A stretch of DNA of 29,953 nt. It comes from an uncultured Eubacteriales bacterium (GTDB lineage: Bacteria > Bacillota > Clostridia > Oscillospirales > Acutalibacteraceae). A program made the position numbers and the translations under genes. The notes beneath the pieces are model-generated. The model worked only from the letters and a program-made list of their open reading frames with translations, was not told the origin of the DNA and did not search any database. How positions within the stretch are numbered: the first letter of the stretch is position 1; each line of letters opens with the position of its first letter. Shown here one piece after another: positions 22,923-29,953 of the stretch. The DNA is taken from contig ONFW01000107.1 in assembly GCA_900317215.1 (NCBI GenBank), forward strand, positions 1 to 29,953, read 5' to 3'.

Positions 22923-25900
22923 TCATTCTATACTCTTGAGCGACTCGACCATGCTGATCTTGTTCATTTTGAAATACATCATGAAGTTGACTATCATGGA
23001 GAACACTATTGTCATAATAAATGCAATAAGATAGCTCAGCCAGGAGACCTCCTTTGGAAACATCACGTTGTCCATTTGTATCGACTCCACAATGAAGGTC
23101 GCAAAGACATTTCCGAGTCCCAGTCCGGCAAGACCTCCAAGTATTGTCAGCACAAGGCTCTCACGGTAGATGAAGTTAGCCGTTTCAAGGCTGTAGAAGC
23201 CGAGCACCTTTATCGTGGCTATCTCCCTCACTCTCTCTGCGATGTTTATATTGATGAGATTGTAAAGCACCACTACGGCGAGAAGACCTGAGCAGAAGAA
23301 CATTACGAAGATAACAAAATCCAGCGAGTTCATCATATCCATCATCGTGTTTATCTGCTCCACCATCGAGGTAACGGTTATTATCTCGTCCGACTTCATA
23401 TATCTGTTGGCTATCTCACGCTCAAGCTCTCTGCTATCCTCAGTGAGCCTTGTCAGAATGACATTGTATTTCAGCTCCGAGCCGGTAATTTTCTTATAGT
23501 ATTCGGGCGTCATATAGCCCAGACAGCCGGCGTAGTTCTCGGTAAAGCCCGTCACTCTGCATCTGTATTTTTCCTCATCAAGGGTTATGTCTACATAATC
23601 TCCTTCCTTAATGCCATAGACCTCTCCCGTTCTCTCGGTTATAACAATGCCCTCATCGGTAAGCGGAACTGGCTCATGTGTGACCCTGTCCCTGAGAATG
23701 AACATTTTCAGGAACTGCTCCTGATCCTCTCCTATGGTGAATCTAATCGACATGGAATTATCGTGACCTTCATGAGAGATATAGCCCCATGACATATTCG
23801 CAAGAAGAGTGTTCTCAAAATCCTCATCTGCGTGGAACTGCGACATGATATATTCCTTATCCTTTGCTGTTCCCGATTCGGAAAGAGAATATATCTGATC
23901 GTACATTGTCAGCTTGTTGAACTGCCTGTCGGCAATATCCGTGGTTGAATCCTTCAGTCCGAGAGCAGCCACCATAAGAGCTGTGCAGCCCGCAACGCCT
24001 ACTATCGTCATAAAAAATCTCGCCTTATATCTGAAAAGATTTCTCGCCGTGACCTTTGAAGTAAAGCTCAGTCCGTTCCAGAGAGGCTTTATATATTCAA
24101 GCAGTATCCTCTTGCCGGGTCTCGGAGCCTTCGGACGCATCAGAGCAGCAGGGGTCTGCCTGAGATCCTTAAAGCATGCAAATAACGAAACAAGACTTAT
24201 GCAGACTATTCCCGTTACGGACGAGATGATGTAGCTCGCCCAGTTTATCGTAAGCACTGTAGGCGGGATACTGTACATTATACCATAGGTGCTTACTATA
24301 ATATACGGCAAAGTCAATAGTCCCGCCGCACCGCCTACGATACTTCCCAGAAGAGCCGCCGTTCCTGCATAAACGATGTATTTCATTGCTATTGCAGTGT
24401 TGGAATAACCCAACGCCTTGAGCGTACCCGTCTCTGTACGATGCTCCTCAACCATTCTTGTCATGGTGGTGAAGCATACAAGACCTGCTATAAGCAGGAA
24501 AAACACGGGGAATACCTTCGATATGCTGTCTACTCTGTCCGCGTCCTCAGAAAGACCTGAATATCCGGGGTTATAGTCGCGGTCATTGACATACCACTTT
24601 GCGTTTTCCAGTGACGAAAGCTGCTCCTCGGCATCACTCAGCTTTTTCTCTGCATCGTCCAACTGAACATGAGCCTCATACCTTCCCTTGGCAAGCTCCT
24701 CCCTGCCCTGCTTGATTTTGAGCAGAGCTTCATTGCCGCCCTCGACAAGCTGCTTTTTGCCCTCTTCAAGCTTTTTTTCACCCTCGGTTATCTGGGTCTG
24801 GGCTGCCTGAAGCTCCATCATTCCCGTTGAAAGTGCGGTTTCATATTCAAGCCTTCCGTTTGCAAGCTGTCCCTCAGCGGTATCAAGCTGTGTTTTTGCC
24901 TCGTTGAGCTTTAAAGCTCCCTCGGCCTTTTTCGACATCAGCTCAGCTTTTGCAGCATCAAGCTTTTCTTTTGCATCGTTTATCTGCTTCTCTCCGTCCT
25001 CAAGAAGCTTCTTTCCTTCCTCATACTGCTGCTGATATTCAGCTATCTTCTCCTTGTATTCCGCTATCTTCTTTTTCTGCTCGCTTATCTGAGCCTTTAT
25101 CCCCTCGCCGAGTATCTCGCTTTTCCTAAGCTCGTTGAGCTTTGCTTCAGCTTTTTCAAGCAGCTCAAGAAGAATATCTGTTGCCTCCTTGAGCAGCGTG
25201 AGCTTTGTCTCAGCCTGAGGCTTTGTTGAGGAATAGAATATCTGATACTGTATATCGAACTCATTCTGTGCAGACTGCAGCTTTTTTTCAGCCTCATCTA
25301 TCTGCGTATCATATTCAAGCTTTGCCTTGTTGTACTGTGCAAGACCGTCATTATACTGTTCCTGAGCCTCGGTGAGCTTTTTTTTGCCCTCCTCTATGCC
25401 GGTCTTGTAGTCCTGCTGACCCTTTTCTAATTTTTCCCTGCCTTCGGCAAGCTCCTTTTCGCCGTCGTCGAGCTTTTTCTGTGCCTCTCCGGACTGTTCA
25501 TAGTATTCTCTTGAACCGTCGAGAAGCTTTTTTTCTCCCTTGCTTATCTCATCAAGAGCCTCTGTCTTTTTATCCTCATATTCCTTCCTTGCATCGTTCA
25601 GCTTTTTCTGAGCATCAGCAAGGGTCGTTGCCTCAAAGCGGCCCACACATTTCAGCGATAGCTTTTCTATCTCCTTCTTTTGCTCATCTACAAGCTCCTT
25701 ATATTCATCACCAAGCTCATACACCCTCCCGTCGGAAGCATTTGTCCTCACATATACTGCCGTATATCTCTCAACTGCAAACTCCTCTGGCGGTATCATC
25801 ATATAGAACGCTACTGTACCGTCTCCTATCGTGGTGTTTCCGCGCAGATAGGTCAGGTAAAGGGGAGAATCAACTATGCCAACTATCTTATATTCCGTAT

Positions 25901-26435
25901 GCCTGACGATATCGGTAGTTGCCCTGCCCTCAACGGACGGGTTGAATTTTATGGTGTCACCCATTTTATAGCCCGACATTCCCAGAAAATAGCTTTCAAT
26001 AGCACATTCGCCCTCGTTTTTCGGGAGTCTGCCCTGTTTCAGCACAGGCTCGTTGAGCGGGTGCTTGTTCGTCTTTGTTTTTTGGGGAACGGAATAAACC
26101 TTCACAACGGAATCTATATCGTTCTGTGTGATTATCAGGTCTGAGGCATAGGCAGGCATGACCTCATCAACAAATTCAAGATTTTTTATCTCTTCTATAT
26201 CCTCATCATCAAAGCCCACCGTTGACAGCAAGCTCAGATCCATGAGGTGACTGTCCGAAAAATACTTGAGCGCGGTCGCAATCATGCTGATACCCGAGGA
26301 TTTCAAGCCCGAGAAAAAGCCTACGCTTATCCCGATTATCGCAAATATCGCAATAAATCTTGACTTTGTCCTTAATATCTCCCTCAGCGTATTTTTTCTC
26401 AACGCGCTGCTCTTTTTCTCTTTTTTGCCCTTCAA
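22923..26435 (-). CDS. Very large FtsX-type ABC permease with extracellular coiled coil
   Basis: 1170 residues. An N-terminal membrane helix (FIAIFAIIGISVGFFSG, about 27-43) leads to an extracytoplasmic domain and then, at about 268-615, a long coiled coil rich in Glu/Lys/Gln/Ala with repeated L-x-x-G and D/E-G steps (DGEKELAEGREKLEKG). Helices follow at about 637-655, 680-710 and 725-750 (first FtsX core), then about 800-825. After a second extracytoplasmic domain there are three more helices near 1040-1062, 1085-1112 and 1125-1155, the last carrying the usual FtsX C-terminal FKMNKISMVESLKSIE. The start is TTG (AAAGGAGG about 11 nt upstream). It lies 139 bp after its ATPase gene. FtsX/MacB permeases are mechanotransmitters, not classic importers. 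The substrate is unknown; lipid, peptide or cell-wall roles are all possible. Confidence 0.88.
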   Translation of the reverse strand: MKGKKEKKSSALRKNTLREILRTKSRFIAIFAIIGISVGFFSGLKSSGISMIATALKYFSDSHLMDLSLLSTVGFDDEDIEEIKNLEFVDEVMPAYASDLIITQNDIDSVVKVYSVPQKTKTNKHPLNEPVLKQGRLPKNEGECAIESYFLGMSGYKMGDTIKFNPSVEGRATTDIVRHTEYKIVGIVDSPLYLTYLRGNTTIGDGTVAFYMMIPPEEFAVERYTAVYVRTNASDGRVYELGDEYKELVDEQKKEIEKLSLKCVGRFEATTLADAQKKLNDARKEYEDKKTEALDEISKGEKKLLDGSREYYEQSGEAQKKLDDGEKELAEGREKLEKGQQDYKTGIEEGKKKLTEAQEQYNDGLAQYNKAKLEYDTQIDEAEKKLQSAQNEFDIQYQIFYSSTKPQAETKLTLLKEATDILLELLEKAEAKLNELRKSEILGEGIKAQISEQKKKIAEYKEKIAEYQQQYEEGKKLLEDGEKQINDAKEKLDAAKAELMSKKAEGALKLNEAKTQLDTAEGQLANGRLEYETALSTGMMELQAAQTQITEGEKKLEEGKKQLVEGGNEALLKIKQGREELAKGRYEAHVQLDDAEKKLSDAEEQLSSLENAKWYVNDRDYNPGYSGLSEDADRVDSISKVFPVFFLLIAGLVCFTTMTRMVEEHRTETGTLKALGYSNTAIAMKYIVYAGTAALLGSIVGGAAGLLTLPYIIVSTYGIMYSIPPTVLTINWASYIISSVTGIVCISLVSLFACFKDLRQTPAALMRPKAPRPGKRILLEYIKPLWNGLSFTSKVTARNLFRYKARFFMTIVGVAGCTALMVAALGLKDSTTDIADRQFNKLTMYDQIYSLSESGTAKDKEYIMSQFHADEDFENTLLANMSWGYISHEGHDNSMSIRFTIGEDQEQFLKMFILRDRVTHEPVPLTDEGIVITERTGEVYGIKEGDYVDITLDEEKYRCRVTGFTENYAGCLGYMTPEYYKKITGSELKYNVILTRLTEDSRELEREIANRYMKSDEIITVTSMVEQINTMMDMMNSLDFVIFVMFFCSGLLAVVVLYNLININIAERVREIATIKVLGFYSLETANFIYRESLVLTILGGLAGLGLGNVFATFIVESIQMDNVMFPKEVSWLSYLIAFIMTIVFSMIVNFMMYFKMNKISMVESLKSIE

Positions 26436-26478
26436 CTTATCCGTTCCCTCCTTTCCTTTTTATTATCCTATACGCACA

Positions 26479-26504
26479 GCCCTGCGGATCTCACACAGCA
26501 GGGC
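26479..26504 (-). other. Hairpin between ABC ATPase and permease genes
   Basis: On the minus strand GCCCTGC (26504-26498) pairs perfectly with GCAGGGC (26485-26479) across a 12-nt loop, extendable by CAC/GTG beyond one bulged T. No T-run follows, so it is not an obvious terminator. It could be an mRNA-stability or processing element in the 139-bp gap between the two genes. Confidence 0.5.
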
Positions 26505-26574
26505 GTGTAATACAGCCTTCACCGCATATTAGCCACGTCAGATTCTGACATTTCCTGCCGTGCCGGCTCTCCCG

Positions 26575-27282
26575 CTACCATTCGATCTGTTCTATCGGCA
26601 TCGGAGAGGGATTAACTACATTGCTCTCCACTCTGCCGCTCCTCATTCTGATAACACGGTTTGCCATGGGTGTGATAGCCGAGTTATGGGTTATCAGAAC
26701 AACTGTCATTCCGTCCTCACGACACTTTGTCTGCAGAAGCTTAAGTATGCTCTTTCCCGTGTTGTAGTCAAGAGCGCCCGTAGGCTCGTCGCACAGAAGC
26801 AGCTTCGGTTTTTTTGCAAGCGCCCTCGCAATGGATACCCTCTGCTGCTCGCCGCCCGAAAGCTGAGCAGGGAAGTTGTTCTTTCTTTCGGAAAGCCCCA
26901 CGCTGTCGAGAACTGTATCGGAATCAAGGTGGTCGCGGCAGATCTGGGTGGCAAGCTCCACATTCTCCTTGGCGGTAAGATTCGGCACAAGATTATAGAA
27001 CTGGAAAACAAAACCGATATCATATCTTCTGTATGAGGCCAGGTCGTGCTTGTTAAGCCGGCTGATATCCCGGCCGCCTACAAAGATCTTTCCCTCGTCG
27101 CAGGTGTCTATTCCTCCGAGAATATTGAGAACGGTGGTCTTTCCTGCGCCTGATAGTCCTACCACAACTGCAAATTCACCCTCGTCTATTGAAAAGCTTA
27201 CTCCGTCCGCTGCAGTAATGGTCACCTCGCCCATTTTGTAGCGCTTATATACATTTTCAAATTTGACAAAATCCTTCTGCAT
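26575..27282 (-). CDS. ABC transporter ATP-binding protein (LolD/MacB type)
   Basis: 235 residues, with every ATPase motif intact: Walker A GLSGAGKTT (42-50), Q-loop Gln94, signature LSGGEQQR (141-148), Walker B LLLCDEP (161-167) and the switch histidine in LITHNS (His199). The sequence around ALDYNTGKSIL and the compact length are typical of ATPases that pair with FtsX-type permeases. The permease gene follows in the same operon. The ATG is 10 bp downstream of the flavodoxin stop, with GAGGG at 7 nt. It powers the neighbouring permease. The transported or signalled substrate is unknown. Confidence 0.93.
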   Translation of the reverse strand: MQKDFVKFENVYKRYKMGEVTITAADGVSFSIDEGEFAVVVGLSGAGKTTVLNILGGIDTCDEGKIFVGGRDISRLNKHDLASYRRYDIGFVFQFYNLVPNLTAKENVELATQICRDHLDSDTVLDSVGLSERKNNFPAQLSGGEQQRVSIARALAKKPKLLLCDEPTGALDYNTGKSILKLLQTKCREDGMTVVLITHNSAITPMANRVIRMRSGRVESNVVNPSPMPIEQIEW

Positions 27283-27292
27283 GGCTTTTCCC

Positions 27293-27739
27293 TCATTTGT
27301 TCATGATATCCTCATAGAAGCTGACAGCATCATCAAGCTCCTCACGGGTCGGGTGTCCCTTTGCGGTTCCTCCAAAGAGCTTAGTCGGGCCGAAGGTGTT
27401 GAAGCCTAAACACATATACCCGCCAAGTACATCACATTCCTTGCCGATACAGAGCTTTCTCACTGACTTTTCATAATCCGGCTTTGGTCCGGCGCTCGTG
27501 CTGATGAAAAACACCCTGCTTTTTACCGGGAGATACTTTTTCAGGTATTTCAGCAGCGGCTTTGCAAAGCTTCCTGCATAAATCCCCGATGCTATCCCTA
27601 TAAGCTCATAGCCCTCAAGCTCAGCATCGGGCTGATCTATCACATTTATCAGCTCTACGGGGTATTTTCCTGCTATGGCGTCGAGCACCCTTTTTGTGTT
27701 TCCATGGTGCTTCGAGTAGTATACTATCGCAGCTTTCAT
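27293..27739 (-). CDS. Flavodoxin-family protein
   Basis: 148 residues from the ATG at 27739. AAAGGAGG sits 6 nt upstream, inside the end of the pepF gene, so the open frame to 27760 (GTG) is not used. The N-terminus shows the FMN phosphate loop YYSKHHGNTKRV, then the strand-loop segments GIASGIYAGSF and FFISTSAGPKP that would frame the isoalloxazine ring. About 150 residues is normal for short-chain flavodoxins and flavodoxin-domain reductases. It would be a soluble electron carrier or an NADPH-independent FMN protein. It lies between pepF and the ABC transporter genes. No direct functional link to them is evident. Confidence 0.88.
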   Translation of the reverse strand: MKAAIVYYSKHHGNTKRVLDAIAGKYPVELINVIDQPDAELEGYELIGIASGIYAGSFAKPLLKYLKKYLPVKSRVFFISTSAGPKPDYEKSVRKLCIGKECDVLGGYMCLGFNTFGPTKLFGGTAKGHPTREELDDAVSFYEDIMNK

Positions 27740-27756
27740 TGTGCTCCTCCTTTCTG

Positions 27757-29451
27757 TCACGACCGCAGCCCGTTTTCATCGAGCCATTTTACAGTGCTTT
27801 CCGCAACCTCCTTCAGAGTCTCCTCATCAAAGGGAGAGCGTAGTCCTGCAGTTTCAACAAGCTCGTCAAAGGTCTGCGTTCCTGCCCTTCTGACAAGCTT
27901 CATATACTGAGTCCATGCTTTTTCGGGGTCAGTCTGCATAAGCTCGCGGAATTCCAGCGCAACGGTCTGTGCCAGACAATAATCTATATAATAGAACGGA
28001 TTTTCGTAAATATGGAGCTGTCTCTGCCAGCCTCTTCCCTCACCGTAGAACGGGGTCCCGTCAAGCCTTATCCACGGCATATAGTCTCCCATAAGCTCCT
28101 TCCACACCTCGTGACGCTGAGACGGAGCAAGCCACGGCTTTTCATATATAATATGCTGAAAATGATCTACCATAGCTCCGTAGGGGATAAAGGTTATTGC
28201 CCCGAAAAGATGATTATATCTGAACTTTGCCGCATCACTGCCGAAAAACTCATCGCTCATTCTCCAACCGAAAAATTCCATTGTCATGGAGTGGATCTCA
28301 CACGCTTCAAGTGTCGGGCTCTGATACTCCGACGGAAAAATATCTCTTGCACACCAGAAAGCAAACGCATGTCCGGCTTCATGGGTCATAACCTCAACGT
28401 CGTCGGCGGTGCCGTTGAAATTCGCAAAAATGAAGGGCACCTTATAATCCGCAAGCTGCGTGCAGTAGCCCCCGCTCGCCTTGCCCTTCTTGCTGAGCAC
28501 GTCAAGCAGCCCGTCCTCAAACATGGTGTCGATGAATTCCGCCGTCTCGTCCGACAAAGAATGATATAGCTGTTTCGCCGTTCTGAGAATATCCTCAGAT
28601 GTTCCCTGAGGCTTCGGATTTCCGTCACGGAAACGCAGAGCCGAATCCGCAAATGTCATCGGATATTCAAGTCCTGTTCTTTTTGCCTGTTCTCTGTAAA
28701 GCCTGTCCGCAACGGGAACGATATATTTCACGACCGCTCTTCTGAATTTTTCAACATCCTCAGGAGTATAGCAGTTTCTGTTCATCTGCAGATAGCCCAG
28801 TCTGACAAAATTATCAAAGCCGAGCTTTTTGCCCTTTTGGTCACGCAGCTTTACAAGGCTGTCAAAGATCTCATCCAGCTTATCGCCGTTTTCACTGTAA
28901 AAGCCTGCCTCGGCAAGCCATGCCCTGCGGCGCAGATCATCGTCGGCGGACTGCTTGAAGGGCGAAAGCTGGGATATAGTATATTTTTTGCCGTCAAGCT
29001 CTATCTGAGCAGAGGCTATCAGCTTCTGATAGGCTGTCTCCAGCTTGTTTGTCTGCTGTGTCTCCGGAATTATCTCCTTTGAAAACGCCTTCAGAAAGAT
29101 CTCGCTGTTGAGGAAGATAAGCCTTCCGTATTTTTTCTCAAGCCCCTCTCTGAATCTGCTGTTTACAAGCAGTCTTGCAAAGCTCTGCTGTATCTCTGTA
29201 AATACAGGGGCAATCTCGTCTGTATATTCAACCTCGTTCTCATAGAACTCGTCCTGTGTATTTATAGAATTTCTGACATAGGCAAGGCTCATCATAGTAT
29301 CGGTATGCGCTATTAGCCTGTCCCATTTTCTGAAGCATTCATCTGCTGCTTCAAGATTTTCAGCATTTTCAAATTCCTTTCTGATACTGTCTGCCGAGCG
29401 TCTGATCTCATCAATATCAGGACGTTCATATTTCATCTCAGAAAATTTCAT
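27757..29451 (-). CDS. pepF: M3-family oligoendopeptidase (PepF type)
   Basis: 564 residues, the usual size of PepF/M3 oligoendopeptidases, cytoplasmic zinc peptidases that cut short peptides. The zinc site is HEAGH at residues 357-361, with the third ligand Glu385 in ACEIHSMTMEFF. The substrate-side block further on (PFYYIDYCLAQTVALEF, about residue 490) is typical of the M3 fold. There is no signal peptide. The ATG has AGGAGG 6 nt upstream. First gene of the operon that continues with the flavodoxin (17-bp gap) and the ABC transporter. Confidence 0.92.
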   Translation of the reverse strand: MKFSEMKYERPDIDEIRRSADSIRKEFENAENLEAADECFRKWDRLIAHTDTMMSLAYVRNSINTQDEFYENEVEYTDEIAPVFTEIQQSFARLLVNSRFREGLEKKYGRLIFLNSEIFLKAFSKEIIPETQQTNKLETAYQKLIASAQIELDGKKYTISQLSPFKQSADDDLRRRAWLAEAGFYSENGDKLDEIFDSLVKLRDQKGKKLGFDNFVRLGYLQMNRNCYTPEDVEKFRRAVVKYIVPVADRLYREQAKRTGLEYPMTFADSALRFRDGNPKPQGTSEDILRTAKQLYHSLSDETAEFIDTMFEDGLLDVLSKKGKASGGYCTQLADYKVPFIFANFNGTADDVEVMTHEAGHAFAFWCARDIFPSEYQSPTLEACEIHSMTMEFFGWRMSDEFFGSDAAKFRYNHLFGAITFIPYGAMVDHFQHIIYEKPWLAPSQRHEVWKELMGDYMPWIRLDGTPFYGEGRGWQRQLHIYENPFYYIDYCLAQTVALEFRELMQTDPEKAWTQYMKLVRRAGTQTFDELVETAGLRSPFDEETLKEVAESTVKWLDENGLRS

Positions 29452-29481
29452 ACACAGCCTCCTAACAGTTTATACAAATAC

Positions 29482-29510
29482 ATTTTACAATAATTCTTTT
29501 GAAAAATCAA
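29482..29510 (-). promoter_or_regulatory. Promoter of the pepF operon
   Basis: On the minus strand TTGATT (29505-29510), a 17-bp spacer and TAAAAT (29482-29487), giving a leader of about 24 nt before pepF. Confidence 0.7.
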
Positions 29511-29572
29511 CACCACTCAGCGCTTAGAATTTACTGCTGCAAAAAGGGATCTCTCAGCGGTCACACACCGGG

Positions 29573-29600
29573 TTGATTATTTCAAAGAATATGGTATAAT
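29573..29600 (+). promoter_or_regulatory. Promoter of gltX
   Basis: TTGATT (29573-29578), a 16-bp spacer and consensus TATAAT (29595-29600) with a TGG extension. It is divergent from the pepF promoter 60 bp away. Confidence 0.8.
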
Positions 29601-29642
29601 AGAGAATACAGTTTTTATTTGTACAGGAAAAGGATGATGAAT

Positions 29643-29953
29643 ATGTCAAAAACCGTAAGAACCAGATTTGCGCCAAGTCCGACAGGCTTCATGCACGTCG
29701 GCAACCTCCGTACTGCGCTGTATGAATATCTTATAGCAAAATCTCTCGGAGGCACCTTTGTTCTTAGAATAGAGGATACCGACCAGGAAAGAAAGGTCGA
29801 GGGCGCTGTTGATATCATATACAACACGCTTCGCAGGGCGGGACTTGTGCATGACGAGGGACCCGACATAGGCGGCGAATACGGTCCCTATGTACAGAGC
29901 GAAAGAAAGGATATGTACCTTCCCTATGCACAGGAGCTTGTAAAAATGGGTAA
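29643..29953 (+). CDS. gltX: Glutamyl-tRNA synthetase, N-terminal part
   Basis: The first 103 residues of a class I aminoacyl-tRNA synthetase that charges tRNA(Glu) (and in many Gram-positives also tRNA(Gln), later amidated). The opening RFAPSPTGFMHVGNLRTAL is the GluRS signature, with the HIGH-type motif as HVGN (18-21). It is followed by FVLRIEDTDQER, where the Arg/Glu/Asp residues recognise glutamate. In-frame ATGs also occur at 29634 and 29637. AAAAGG (29628-29633) gives about 9 nt to 29643, which is preferred, though 29637 with AGGA (29625-29628) is possible. The KMSKS motif and anticodon-binding domain lie outside the window. Confidence 0.93.
   Translation, partial: MSKTVRTRFAPSPTGFMHVGNLRTALYEYLIAKSLGGTFVLRIEDTDQERKVEGAVDIIYNTLRRAGLVHDEGPDIGGEYGPYVQSERKDMYLPYAQELVKMG

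Overview
The window reads as a low-to-mid GC Gram-positive chromosome, most likely a gut Clostridia member of the Ruminococcus/Oscillospiraceae type. The support is indirect: strong AGGAGG ribosome-binding sites, several TTG/GTG starts, AddAB instead of RecBCD, a fibro-slime surface protein, a ThrH-type phosphatase and PepF. No rRNA, tRNA, insertion sequence, integrase or CRISPR array is visible. Nothing looks recently transferred, so this is mostly core chromosome with a few divergent genes.

Layout. 1-3561 (-) is the N-terminal part of a large exported surface protein with a fibro-slime domain; it runs off the left edge. 4103-5603 (+) holds a small lipoprotein and a membrane-anchored TPM-domain protein with a Tyr/Gly then Pro/His/Ser-rich tail. 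14150 down to 5713 (-) is one tightly packed operon: addB, addA, a YjbR/MmcQ-like gene and a nucleoside phosphorylase, with one clear promoter before addB. thrH (14307-14909, -) stands alone with its own promoter and terminator. 15837-15011 (-) holds a small tail-anchored protein and a DUF6512-like membrane protein. A 0.7-kb AT-rich gap follows, with 21-22-bp repeats and a structured transcript, and then a GH31 alpha-glucosidase (16551-18554, +).

21675 down to 18618 (-) is an envelope glycoconjugate module: a flippase-like LPG-synthase-TM protein and two related family 2 glycosyltransferases. A divergent phosphoribosyltransferase (21939-22574, -) follows. Upstream of it lies a probable multi-branched RNA (22681-22814, -). 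29451 down to 22923 (-) is a second operon: an M3 oligoendopeptidase, a flavodoxin, and an ABC ATPase with a 1170-residue coiled-coil FtsX-type permease. gltX starts divergently at 29643 (+) and leaves the window.

The best candidates for something undescribed are the two structured noncoding elements (22681-22814 minus, 16338-16456 plus), the repeat cluster at 15959-16076, and the phosphoribosyltransferase whose PRPP loop lacks its acidic pair. Coordinates, motifs and pairings were read by eye. Family names come from motif recognition, not database searches.
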